A stretch of DNA of 9,724 nt from Deltaproteobacteria bacterium (GCA_011056825.1 DSBH01000027.1:1-9724), one strand, 5' to 3'. Positions 1 to 6,485 are shown, numbered from the stretch's first letter. Notes: generated by a model not told the origin, from the letters alone. A program made the numbers and translations.

Positions 1-48
1 GCAGTGAACACAGGTGCTCAGGGAATACAATTTCACGGATCGTGCCAT
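1..48 (-). CDS. Glutaredoxin-like thiol-disulfide protein, N-terminal fragment
   Basis: Only the first 16 codons lie in the window; the rest is off the left edge. Read on the minus strand from the ATG at 48-46, the peptide is MARSVKLYSLSTCVHC. A short beta strand leading into a CxxC motif (Cys13-Val-His-Cys16) is the usual start of small glutaredoxin/thioredoxin-fold proteins, which reduce disulfides through these two cysteines. A good Shine-Dalgarno (AAGGAG, complement of 57-62) sits 8 nt before the ATG, which supports a real start. The stop codon of suhB (63-65) is only 14 nt upstream, so the two genes are probably in one transcript. The evidence is a clear start, SD and motif, but 16 residues cannot separate a glutaredoxin from another thioredoxin-fold family. 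Confidence 0.66.
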   Translation of the reverse strand, partial: MARSVKLYSLSTCVHC

Positions 49-62
49 GGCCCGCACTCCTT

Positions 63-869
63 TTACCGAGTTTTTTGATCGTTGGAATCATTTGACATGC
101 CGTCGGCGATGACCGCCAGCATGTCCTGGTGAATAAAACTGTTCGAGGCGACGACGGCCGGTGATTCGAGGTGGTATGCGCTCCCGTCCAGGTTGGTGAC
201 CAGTCCGCCCGCCTCGGTTACAAGCAATGTGCCCGCAGCCGTATCCCAGGGGTGCAATCGCAATTCCCAGAAGCCGTCAAAGCGGCCGGCCGCCAGGAAG
301 GCGAGATCAAGCGCGGCCGAACCGGCCCGGCGGATCGCCCGTGCCCGCAGGGCCATGTTGCCGAAGTGATTCAAGTTGTTATCCGGGTTGACGCGGATGT
401 CGTAGGGGAAGCCCGTTGCCAGAAGGCTGTCCGACAACCGGGCCCGTTGCGAGACGCGAAGCGGCTGTGTGTTCAGGAAAGCGCCCGTTCCCTTTTCGGC
501 CGTAAAGAGTTCGTCCCGCAATGGATCGAAAATCACGCCCAGCACCACGACGCCTTTACGTTCGAGGGCGATGGAAACGCAGAAAAAGGGGAATCCGTGG
601 GCGTAATTGGTGGTTCCGTCAAGAGGGTCGATGATCCACCTGCGGTCGGCGCCGGTGGCGAGTGGCGGCGATTCTTCGGACAGGATGTCATGATCGGGGA
701 AGGCGCTTCTGATACGGTCGATCAGGAACTGTTCCGATTGACGATCGGCTTCCGTCACGAGGTCGATTTCACCCTTGAAACTGACCTCGTGGACCGAACC
801 GAATCGCTGCGCAAGGAGTTTCCCCGCTTCCAGTGCCGCTTGTACGGCGAAATCTTTCACATGCGTCAT
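63..869 (-). CDS. suhB: Inositol-1-monophosphatase family protein (SuhB-like)
   Basis: This 268-residue protein is full length for the Mg2+-dependent inositol monophosphatase family, which hydrolyses myo-inositol phosphate and related sugar or nucleotide phosphates in the cytoplasm. Bacterial SuhB also has a moonlighting role in rRNA transcription antitermination. The metal-site motifs are present: an SEES block (Glu65/Glu66), the WIIDPLDGTTN block (Asp81, Asp84, residues 78-88), and the C-terminal WDTAAG block with Asp209, followed by EAGG. The ATG at 869-867 is preceded by GGAGGG (complement of 879-884) with 9 nt spacing. The gene is divergent from rodZ and probably co-transcribed with the glutaredoxin-like gene downstream. 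CysQ (PAP phosphatase) or fructose-bisphosphatase-like activity cannot be excluded from motifs alone. Family assignment is firm; substrate is inferred. Confidence 0.93.
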   Translation of the reverse strand: MTHVKDFAVQAALEAGKLLAQRFGSVHEVSFKGEIDLVTEADRQSEQFLIDRIRSAFPDHDILSEESPPLATGADRRWIIDPLDGTTNYAHGFPFFCVSIALERKGVVVLGVIFDPLRDELFTAEKGTGAFLNTQPLRVSQRARLSDSLLATGFPYDIRVNPDNNLNHFGNMALRARAIRRAGSAALDLAFLAAGRFDGFWELRLHPWDTAAGTLLVTEAGGLVTNLDGSAYHLESPAVVASNSFIHQDMLAVIADGMSNDSNDQKTR

Positions 870-980
870 GTCGGCGGTCCCTCCGTCCGCACACCTGCCG
901 GCATCGTTCCTTTCAAGCCGGGAATTTCTGTTGACCGGCGGCGGGATCTGCGGGAATTTTTCTATTGATTCCCCCTGGTA

Positions 981-1010
981 TTGGTGCTACTGATTTCCAG
1001 TTATCATAAT
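981..1010 (+). promoter_or_regulatory. Candidate sigma70 promoter for rodZ
   Basis: A -35-like TTGGTG (981-986) and a -10-like CATAAT (1005-1010) are separated by 18 bp in an AT-richer patch of the suhB-rodZ divergent region. The -10 matches consensus at 5 of 6 positions, the -35 at only 3 of 6. Transcription would begin only a few bases before the GTG at 1022, which fits the ATG at 1034 better. I saw no convincing promoter for suhB on the opposite strand of this region. Confidence 0.35.
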
Positions 1011-1021
1011 ATATCGGTAGT

Positions 1022-2062
1022 GTGAATGGAAATATGGAGGGAGAGTATATCAAGGAGCAAAACGGGGATCGCAAAGAGGGACAATCTCTTTTCGGGCTCA
1101 GGGAGCTTCGGGAATCAAAGGAAATAAGCTTCAGAGAGATTGTAAAAGCGACAAGAATAAGTCCTCTCATGCTCGAAGCGATCGAGGGGGATGACTTCAG
1201 CCGGCTGCCCGAACCGGTCTATACGCGGGCCTTTATCAAGGCCTACGCCAGGGTGCTCGACATAGATCCCGCGCCCGCTCTCGAACAATACGACGCCTAC
1301 AGTGGCGTCCGTGAAATACCGGAAAACCGGTATGAACAGTTGAAAAAAAGAAGGAGCCGGCCTTCGGGCCTGCCACGTCTGATTCTGGCGGTACTCATCC
1401 TCTGCCTGGTATTGGTGGCCTTCTGGTATGCGTGGGAGCAGAGGTCGCTCTGGTACCCGGAAATCCGGCAGATCCTGAAAAAGGAAGTATCGGAACCGGT
1501 TCCGGTCGCGGCGCCGGACGTGGAAGAAACGATCACGGTTGATGATGGGGCGAATGGGGTGTCGGAACCGGTTTCCGTCGAGAGGAATATCGGAAGCGAT
1601 CTTGCGGATGAAGCAGTTCCGGAAACCGTGCATGATGAATATGCCATTCCCGAGGCGGTGATGAACGGGGATTCCGCGGAACCGCAATCGATCGGCATCG
1701 GCGAGATGACGGAAAGTGAAGAACTTCCTCATCAGGCGGTTGCGGCGGAGGAAGAGGTCCCGGTCGAAGAAACGGTTTCAATCGTAGAAACGGAGCCCGC
1801 CGTACCCGCGCCGTCGGAGGGGCAACCGGAAAAGTTGGTTCTCGAGATACGGGCCAGGGGATTAACCTGGCTGCAGGTTATTCGGGATGAGGAACTGCCG
1901 GAACAGATGTATCTGAAAGAAGGGGCTTCTGTTACGTGGACGGCTGAGGAACAGTTTGATATTATTATAGGAAACGCCGGGAGCACGGAAGTGATCTTTC
2001 AGGGTTCGTCCCTGGGATCTCTCGGAAAACAGGGCGAGGTCGTATTTCTTACACTGCCGTGA
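1022..2062 (+). CDS. rodZ: RodZ-family cell-shape protein: cytoplasmic HTH, one TM helix, periplasmic DUF4115
   Basis: The 346-residue protein has RodZ architecture. Residues about 22-92 form a Cro/CI-like helix-turn-helix domain with the family's hallmark segment (SPLMLEAIEGDDFSRLPEP, 47-65, then YTRAFIKAYARVLDID). A basic stretch (KKRRSR, 108-113) precedes a single transmembrane helix at about 118-137. A long periplasmic linker (about 155-270), rich in Glu, Val and Pro, leads to a C-terminal beta domain (about 271-346) of the DUF4115 type containing GLTWLQVIRD. RodZ links the MreB cytoskeleton to the elongation machinery, and its HTH contacts MreB rather than acting as a normal DNA-binding repressor. 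The start is unsettled: GTG at 1022 and ATG at 1034 are both in frame, neither has a strong SD, and a GGAGGGAGAG stretch lies just after the ATG. The linker carries an in-frame duplicated block (see findings). It stands alone, with 170 bp to tatA. Confidence 0.87.
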   Translation: MNGNMEGEYIKEQNGDRKEGQSLFGLRELRESKEISFREIVKATRISPLMLEAIEGDDFSRLPEPVYTRAFIKAYARVLDIDPAPALEQYDAYSGVREIPENRYEQLKKRRSRPSGLPRLILAVLILCLVLVAFWYAWEQRSLWYPEIRQILKKEVSEPVPVAAPDVEETITVDDGANGVSEPVSVERNIGSDLADEAVPETVHDEYAIPEAVMNGDSAEPQSIGIGEMTESEELPHQAVAAEEEVPVEETVSIVETEPAVPAPSEGQPEKLVLEIRARGLTWLQVIRDEELPEQMYLKEGASVTWTAEEQFDIIIGNAGSTEVIFQGSSLGSLGKQGEVVFLTLP

Positions 2063-2109
2063 CGCTGTCGTATCGGCGCCGTAAGGGGGAGAAGAACAAC
2101 AAATCCCGG

Positions 2110-2139
2110 TTGACTCGGGCCTGTGTGTTCCATTATTGT
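2110..2139 (+). promoter_or_regulatory. Candidate sigma70 promoter for tatA
   Basis: TTGACT (2110-2115; 5 of 6 to consensus) and TATTGT (2134-2139; 4 of 6) are spaced by 18 bp, between the rodZ stop and tatA. The predicted transcript has a leader of roughly 85-90 nt. That leader contains a 6-bp inverted repeat (CCCGCC 2168-2173 / GGCGGG 2195-2200) before the tatA Shine-Dalgarno. Pattern match only. Confidence 0.45.
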
Positions 2140-2232
2140 AAGCTGACGAGATGGAGAACGGAACAGACCCGCCGCCCGGTGTTTCTCTTCCCGAGGCGGG
2201 AATCAAAATGCAACGGTGCGAGGTAAAGCGAA

Positions 2233-2430
2233 ATGTTCGGAATAGGAATGCCGGAACTGCTGATAATCCTGGTGATAATCCTGATCATATTTGGTGCCGG
2301 AAAACTGCCGGAAATCGGTGGCGCCATCGGGAAGGGAATACGAAACTTCAAAACGTCCTTCCATGACGAGAACAATCTGTCGGATACGGAAAAGTCTGAC
2401 AGGAAGATAGAAGAAGACAAAGACAAGTAA
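2233..2430 (+). CDS. tatA: Sec-independent (twin-arginine) translocase subunit TatA/TatE
   Basis: A 65-residue protein, typical length for short TatA/TatE proteins. It has a very short N-terminus, one hydrophobic helix at about 7-21 (ELLIILVIILIIFGAG), the family hinge FGAGKLPEIG (20-29), an amphipathic helix to about residue 42, and a highly charged Asp/Lys/Glu tail. TatA oligomerises in the inner membrane and forms the passage for folded proteins carrying twin-arginine signals, recruited by TatBC. The ATG at 2233 has a GAGGT Shine-Dalgarno at 2220-2224 with 8 nt spacing. No tatB or tatC lies nearby, so the partner genes must be elsewhere. The gene ends 3 bp from the convergent ssb stop. TatB is less likely because the protein is short and carries the GAGKLPE hinge. 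Confidence 0.93.
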   Translation: MFGIGMPELLIILVIILIIFGAGKLPEIGGAIGKGIRNFKTSFHDENNLSDTEKSDRKIEEDKDK

Positions 2431-2433
2431 CTG

Positions 2434-2847
2434 TCAGAACGGTACGTCGTCGTCGTACGTGCCGGAAGTACCGGTGTTTCCGTAGTTGCCCGCCGGAGCA
2501 TCTCCTTGGTCGGATCCCTGTCCTTTTCTGTCAAGCATCTGCATGGTGGAGGCGACGATTTCCGTCGTATACCGCTTGTTGCCGTCCTTATCGTCCCACG
2601 AGCGCGTCTGAATGCGGCCCTCAACGTAGACCAGACTTCCCTTGGACAGGTATTTGCTGCATATTTCCGCGAGCTTTCGAAAGGCGACCACCCGGTGCCA
2701 CTCGGTACGTTGCTGCTTTTCGCCTTCCCTGTCTTTCCACTGTTCATTGGTGGCGATATTCAGATTTGTCACCATCGTTCCGTCCTGCGTGTAGCGGATC
2801 TCGGGATCCGCTCCCAGCCGACCCACAAGGATAGCTTTGTTAACCAT
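2434..2847 (-). CDS. ssb: Single-stranded DNA-binding protein
   Basis: This 137-residue protein has the standard bacterial SSB layout. An N-terminal OB fold (about 1-106) begins MVNKAILVGRLGADPEIRYT and contains the TEWHRVVAFRKLAE (48-61) and YVEGRIQTRSW (74-84) segments. A flexible Gly/Asn/Asp linker (about 107-131) ends in the acidic tip DDDVPF (132-137), which docks partner proteins such as those of replication restart and recombination. It binds exposed single-stranded DNA as a tetramer. The linker is short compared with E. coli SSB (178 residues), which is common outside the enterics. The ATG at 2847-2845 has a near-perfect AAGGAGG (complement of 2852-2858) with 4 nt between it and the start. 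It has its own promoter and no neighbours on the same strand. Confidence 0.97.
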   Translation of the reverse strand: MVNKAILVGRLGADPEIRYTQDGTMVTNLNIATNEQWKDREGEKQQRTEWHRVVAFRKLAEICSKYLSKGSLVYVEGRIQTRSWDDKDGNKRYTTEIVASTMQMLDRKGQGSDQGDAPAGNYGNTGTSGTYDDDVPF

Positions 2848-2885
2848 AGAACCTCCTTTCGAAATGTCTTCTGGATTCGGGAGCG

Positions 2886-2914
2886 ACTATAACAGCCTTT
2901 CCAGCCGTTGGCAA
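2886..2914 (-). promoter_or_regulatory. Sigma70-type promoter of ssb
   Basis: On the minus strand, TTGCCA (complement of 2909-2914) and TATAGT (complement of 2886-2891) are separated by exactly 17 bp; each box matches consensus at 5 of 6 positions. The predicted start is about 30 nt before the ssb ATG, giving a short leader that ends in the strong AAGGAGG. This is the best promoter-like signal in the window. Confidence 0.66.
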
Positions 2915-2940
2915 ATCAATTGTACGGTAATCCCGAAGCC

Positions 2941-3262
2941 ATGGGTACGAGGCGAGGGGCAATGGGCGACAGATAGGAGGTGAGGGGCGGGGTCCCGTTT
3001 TCTCAGTCCCCTCCCCGGGAGGGAAGGGATAAAGGGGAGGGAGATACCAGGCGGGTTCTGATATCCGGTTTCAGCTGTTTCCCGGGCAATCCCCGGATGC
3101 CGGCCCGTGTGCTCGTTAGGGTATTCGCCGGCATGATGAACAATGGGAACAGGAGGCGCGTCCACAAACCCGGCATGGCGGAAAATAAGAAGACGTCGGG
3201 TCGAAACCGGAATGACAGGGAATAAGTGGTGCCGGGTCAAGTCGGCATGACGGTGTTGAAGC
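2941..3262. repeat. Intergenic mosaic of degenerate short repeats
   Basis: This fills most of the 600-bp gap between ssb and uppP, and I see no credible gene in it. Three kinds of sequence follow one another. A purine-rich G/A/C stretch (2950-2992) resembles 7954-7977. A palindromic C-run/G-run element follows (CCCCTCCCC at about 3008-3016, GGGGAGGGA at 3034-3042). Then GGCATG/GGAATG cores recur at about 3130, 3172, 3209 and 3244, spaced about 34-42 bp. The last two are a clear imperfect direct repeat (3197-3220 and 3233-3255). Read on the minus strand they give GTCATTCCGG-TTTCGACCC and GTCATGCC-GACTTGACCCGG, resembling common proteobacterial intergenic repeats. An 8-bp inverted repeat ATGCCGGC/GCCGGCAT lies at 3097-3104/3127-3134. 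The open frames here are low-complexity and look like translated repeat. Confidence 0.5.
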
Positions 3263-3342
3263 GGGAGGGAATTTTTTCAAATCTCTCTCTTTTTCCGTAA
3301 GAATTATGCAACACTTCCGCCTTTCTCTTCGGGATATATGGG

Positions 3343-3371
3343 TTGACTTCACCCTTCATATGCATTAGAAA
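3343..3371 (+). promoter_or_regulatory. Candidate sigma70 promoter of the uppP-ftsK-rimO operon
   Basis: TTGACT (3343-3348; 5 of 6) is followed after exactly 17 bp by TAGAAA (3366-3371; 4 of 6). It lies after a pyrimidine-rich tract (3274-3297) and about 75 nt before the Shine-Dalgarno of uppP. The TTG of the -35 box is also the first codon of the longest uppP frame, so if this promoter is real the longest frame cannot be the protein made. Confidence 0.45.
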
Positions 3372-3404
3372 CTTCGAAGAATACACGGGGGATTGCCCGG
3401 CGTG

Positions 3405-3426
3405 CGGTTCGAGCGGGAGTGAACCG
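3405..3426 (+). other. Small hairpin in the uppP leader
   Basis: CGGTTC (3405-3410) pairs perfectly with GAACCG (3421-3426) around a 10-nt loop, with a possible extra G-U pair inside. It ends 4 nt before the purine-rich Shine-Dalgarno of uppP, close enough to affect ribosome access. No known riboswitch was recognised, and the pairing could be chance. Confidence 0.28.
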
Positions 3427-3430
3427 GGAA

Positions 3431-3439
3431 GAGGGAGAG
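3431..3439 (+). promoter_or_regulatory. Ribosome binding site setting the uppP start at TTG 3448
   Basis: GAGGGAGAG at 3431-3439 lies 8 nt before the TTG at 3448. Translation from this TTG gives a protein whose first residues match the usual UppP N-terminus, with the QGLTE motif at residue 13. The site therefore favours TTG 3448 over upstream in-frame starts. Confidence 0.6.
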
Positions 3440-3447
3440 CACGTTCT

Positions 3448-4263
3448 TTGAGCATCTGGGAAAGTATAGGGTTGGGTGTTCTTCAGGGCCTGACGGAATT
3501 TCTTCCTGTCAGCAGCTCCGGTCACCTGGTTATAGCACAGAGTTTCATCGGGGAATTTGAACAGCCGGGCGTGCTCTTTGACGTAATGGTTCATTTCGGT
3601 ACCATGCTGGCCGTCCTGGTGTTTTTCAGGCGTGAACTGTTTGCCGTTCTTCGGGCCTGCCTTCCCGGGGACCGGCCCGCCGGCGCCGAGGGGTTGTCGT
3701 CCGCGGCGGGACGGAAACTCGCGGGAATAATTGTTGTCGCGACCGTGACGACCGGCTTTCTTGGCTTGATGTTTCAGGACAGGATTTATGCCCTTTTCGA
3801 ATCTGTGCAGACCGTGTCCGCGGCGCTGGTGGTAACGGGCGTTCTGCTCTTTCTGTCGGACCGGGTGCGGGAGGGACGTCGCGGCCTGGAGAACATGCGG
3901 ATCATCGACGGCATAATCATCGGTCTTGTTCAGGCCTGCGCGTTGGTGCCGGGTATTTCGCGATCGGGATCAACCATAGCCGCCGGAATTTTTCTCGGAT
4001 TGAAGGGTGAAGCGGCGGCGCGGTTTTCTTTTCTCATCGCCGTTCCCGCGATCCTGGGGGCGACGATCCTGGAAATGAGGCAGGTATCGATGGTCTCTTT
4101 CGAAACGATGATGATTTATTGCATTGGTGCTGCTGCGGCCGCCGTGGTGGGATTTGTGACCATCGCGCTGCTCATGTTCGTCGTTTCAAGGCGGAACCTG
4201 CGCTATTTCGCGTATTATTGCTGGACACTGGCATGTGTATTGTGCCTGGTGAACAACCTGTGA
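3448..4263 (+). CDS. uppP: Undecaprenyl-diphosphatase (bacitracin-resistance protein BacA/UppP)
   Basis: UppP is an inner-membrane enzyme that dephosphorylates undecaprenyl pyrophosphate, recycling the lipid carrier for peptidoglycan and other envelope polymers; high dosage gives bacitracin resistance. From TTG 3448 it has 271 residues, the family's normal length. The two signature regions are present: QGLTEFLPVSSSGHL (13-27), holding the catalytic glutamate and serine-rich motif, and PGISRSGST (168-176) with the essential arginine. Several hydrophobic helices fill the rest, ending in YFAYYCWTLACVL. The frame is open back to 3343, but the 35 extra residues are polar, carry a CPAC, and have no counterpart in the family. 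They also overlap the candidate promoter. It is first in the operon, 10 bp before ftsK. Confidence 0.95.
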   Translation: MSIWESIGLGVLQGLTEFLPVSSSGHLVIAQSFIGEFEQPGVLFDVMVHFGTMLAVLVFFRRELFAVLRACLPGDRPAGAEGLSSAAGRKLAGIIVVATVTTGFLGLMFQDRIYALFESVQTVSAALVVTGVLLFLSDRVREGRRGLENMRIIDGIIIGLVQACALVPGISRSGSTIAAGIFLGLKGEAAARFSFLIAVPAILGATILEMRQVSMVSFETMMIYCIGAAAAAVVGFVTIALLMFVVSRRNLRYFAYYCWTLACVLCLVNNL

Positions 4264-4273
4264 TCCGGATTCC

Positions 4274-6484
4274 ATGAAGAAAACAAACAGCGAATACAAA
4301 AGATGGCGGGAGATAGCGGCGGTTGTCCTTTTTGCGGTCGCCGTTTTTCTGTTCATTTCCCTTCTGTCCTATGACCCGCGGGACCCCTCCTTCAGTCACT
4401 ATGTGTCGGAAAAGATCAAGGCGCACAATCTCGCCGGGATCGTCGGTTCCTACACGGCCGACGGCATGGTTCTGCTGCTGGGTCTGACCGCGTATCTTCT
4501 GCCTCTTGGCCTGGCCTTTCTTTCCTTCAACCTGTTTACCGGAAAAACAAAAAAGATTGATTCGTTCAAAATTCTGGGATTCCTGGGCATTCTGTTTTCG
4601 TGCGCCGCCTTCATCGGGCTTCGTTTCCCCGATTCGAAGCTGTTTCACGCCGGGTCGGGAGGTCTGCTGGGAAGGCTGTCGTCCGAGGCGCTTCATCTGT
4701 ATCTCAACACGACGGGAAGCACCCTCCTGCTCATCGTCGTGTTTCTTGTCGCCCTTATCGTGACCTTCGACATATCTCTCGCCGTTCTTGCGCGCCGGTT
4801 GCGCACCGTCGTCCTGGCACTATCTTCATGGGCCGGGGACCGGCTTGCCGCCGGACTGAAGCGGTTGAAACGAAAGAAGAAAAAGGCAAAAGCTCCGAAA
4901 TCGGCCCCGGTAAAAGCCGCCGTCCACATAGCCGAACCGTCCTCGGAAAAGCCGGCGTCCCGGCGCGGCAAGGAAATAGAGCAGACGACCTTTTCTTTTC
5001 TTGATCATCACAAGCACGCGGAGTTGCCGCCCGTGAATCTTCTTGACAAAGTCGAGGTTCAGGACAGGACAGTGAGGAAGGAAAGCCTGCTTATGAACGC
5101 CAGGCTTCTCGAGAAAAAGCTGTCCGATTTCGGCGTGGAGGGAAAAGTCGTCGAGATCAAGCCCGGTCCCGTGATCACCATGTATGAACTGGAACCGGCA
5201 TCGGGCGTCAAAATCAATCGCATCACCAATCTGTCCGATGACCTTGCCCTTGCCATGAAAGCCAAAAGTGTCCGAATCATCGCGCCCATTCCCGGGAAGG
5301 CGGCCGTGGGCGTTGAAATTCCCAATCAGGAACGGGAAAACGTATACCTGCGGAGTGTCCTCGATACTGAAACATTCCGCGAGTCGAAATTGAAGCTTCC
5401 CATCGCGCTCGGTCAGGATATCGTCGGGAATCCGATGCTGGCGGACCTTGCCAGAATGCCCCATCTTCTGATAGCGGGCACCACCGGTTCCGGCAAGAGC
5501 GTGTCCCTCAATGCCATGATCTGCAGCATCCTTTTCAAGGCCGCTCCGGAAGAGGTAAAATTCCTCATGATCGATCCCAAGCGGCTGGAATTGTCGGCAT
5601 ACGAGGGAATTCCGCACTTGCTTCATCCCGTCGTGGTGAACCCGAAAAAGGCGGCCCAGGTGCTCAAGTGGGCCATCGAGGAAATGGAGCGCCGCTATGA
5701 ACTGATCAGTCGCGAGGGAGTGAAAAGCATCGAACGGTACAATAAAATAGTGGAAAAACAGAGGGCCGAAGAAAGCATCCGCGCGAAGAAAGATTCCGAG
5801 CCGCCGGCGGACGGAAGCGAGCCGTTTTCCGAAAGACTGCCCTACATCATTATCGTTATTGACGAACTCGCCGACCTGATGATGGTGGCCCAGCGAAACG
5901 TGGAATCGTCACTGGCCCGTCTCGCCCAGATGGCACGGGCCGCCGGAATTCACCTGATTCTGGCGACCCAGCGGCCTTCAGTCGACGTTATCACGGGCGT
6001 CATCAAGGCGAATTTCCCCACACGCATATCCTTTCAGGTGTCCTCGAAGGTGGACTCACGCACCATTCTTGACCAGCTGGGCGCGGAAAAGCTTCTCGGC
6101 GCTGGCGACATGCTCTTTATTCCGCCGGGCACATCAACGCTTGTCCGTATCCACGGCGCTTTCGTTTCCGACCGGGAAATAAAGAATATTGTTACGTTTC
6201 TGAGAAAACGCGGCGAGCCGGAATACGACGAATCTATAGACCGATTCACGCCGGAAAGCAGGGAAGAAGGACCCCAGGATGAGGATATCGACGAGCGATA
6301 CGATGAGGCCGTCGAACTGGTGACCGACCTGGGACAAGCCTCCATATCGCTGGTCCAGCGGTACCTGAAAATCGGCTACAACCGAGCCGCCCGCATGATC
6401 GAGAAAATGGAGGCGGAGGGCATCGTTGGCCCGGCGGACGGGTCGAAGCCCCGCAAAGTGCTTACCGGAAAGATGCCGCGGTGA
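4274..6484 (+). CDS. ftsK: DNA translocase FtsK/SpoIIIE family
   Basis: A 736-residue FtsK. The N-terminal membrane part has four hydrophobic helices at about 14-33, 64-88, 99-116 and 150-172, ending in a basic patch (LKRLKRKKKKAKAPK, 195-209). A short linker follows; E. coli FtsK's is far longer (1329-residue protein). The motor's alpha domain (about 250-355) precedes the RecA-like beta domain, with Walker A GTTGSGKS (402-409), DPKR (434-437), Walker B IIIVIDE (525-531) and the LILATQRPS block (561-569). The C-terminal winged-helix gamma domain (about 672-736) carries the QRYLKIGYNRAARMIEKME segment that reads polar KOPS sequences and contacts XerD. It pumps chromosome ends away from the closing septum and activates dimer resolution. 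The ATG at 4274 follows the uppP stop by 10 bp; its own SD is weak, so translational coupling is likely. Confidence 0.97.
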   Translation: MKKTNSEYKRWREIAAVVLFAVAVFLFISLLSYDPRDPSFSHYVSEKIKAHNLAGIVGSYTADGMVLLLGLTAYLLPLGLAFLSFNLFTGKTKKIDSFKILGFLGILFSCAAFIGLRFPDSKLFHAGSGGLLGRLSSEALHLYLNTTGSTLLLIVVFLVALIVTFDISLAVLARRLRTVVLALSSWAGDRLAAGLKRLKRKKKKAKAPKSAPVKAAVHIAEPSSEKPASRRGKEIEQTTFSFLDHHKHAELPPVNLLDKVEVQDRTVRKESLLMNARLLEKKLSDFGVEGKVVEIKPGPVITMYELEPASGVKINRITNLSDDLALAMKAKSVRIIAPIPGKAAVGVEIPNQERENVYLRSVLDTETFRESKLKLPIALGQDIVGNPMLADLARMPHLLIAGTTGSGKSVSLNAMICSILFKAAPEEVKFLMIDPKRLELSAYEGIPHLLHPVVVNPKKAAQVLKWAIEEMERRYELISREGVKSIERYNKIVEKQRAEESIRAKKDSEPPADGSEPFSERLPYIIIVIDELADLMMVAQRNVESSLARLAQMARAAGIHLILATQRPSVDVITGVIKANFPTRISFQVSSKVDSRTILDQLGAEKLLGAGDMLFIPPGTSTLVRIHGAFVSDREIKNIVTFLRKRGEPEYDESIDRFTPESREEGPQDEDIDERYDEAVELVTDLGQASISLVQRYLKIGYNRAARMIEKMEAEGIVGPADGSKPRKVLTGKMPR

Positions 6485-6485
6485 C

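Noticed and set aside
171..968. Long plus-strand open frame (265 codons) opposite suhB
   Set aside because: It is antisense to a protein with all inositol-monophosphatase motifs, and its translation shows no recognisable domain. High G+C leaves such shadow frames open.
2151..2366. A 71-codon frame starting before tatA
   Set aside because: It overlaps tatA in another frame; tatA has the clear family sequence and a correctly spaced ribosome binding site.
3007..3042. C-run/G-run hairpin as an intrinsic terminator
   Set aside because: No gene ends nearby on either strand (ssb reads away from it) and no T-run follows, so it is better read as repeat.
2980..3225. An 81-codon frame in the ssb-uppP gap as a possible small gene
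   Set aside because: It is built from the palindromic and repeat sequence of the region, with a low-complexity Arg/Asn-rich translation and no Shine-Dalgarno of note. It looks like translated repeat.
3097..3262. Possible CRISPR array because of regularly spaced short motifs
   Set aside because: The repeated core is only about 6-20 nt, degenerate and unevenly spaced, with no constant repeat/spacer pattern and no cas genes nearby.
2941..3342. Possible insertion sequence or transposon remnant
   Set aside because: No transposase fragment, paired terminal inverted repeats or target-site duplication could be seen; only short repeats are present.
4826..5626. Long minus-strand open frame (266 codons) opposite ftsK
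   Set aside because: It lies entirely over the conserved FtsK linker and motor region, and its translation has no recognisable motif.
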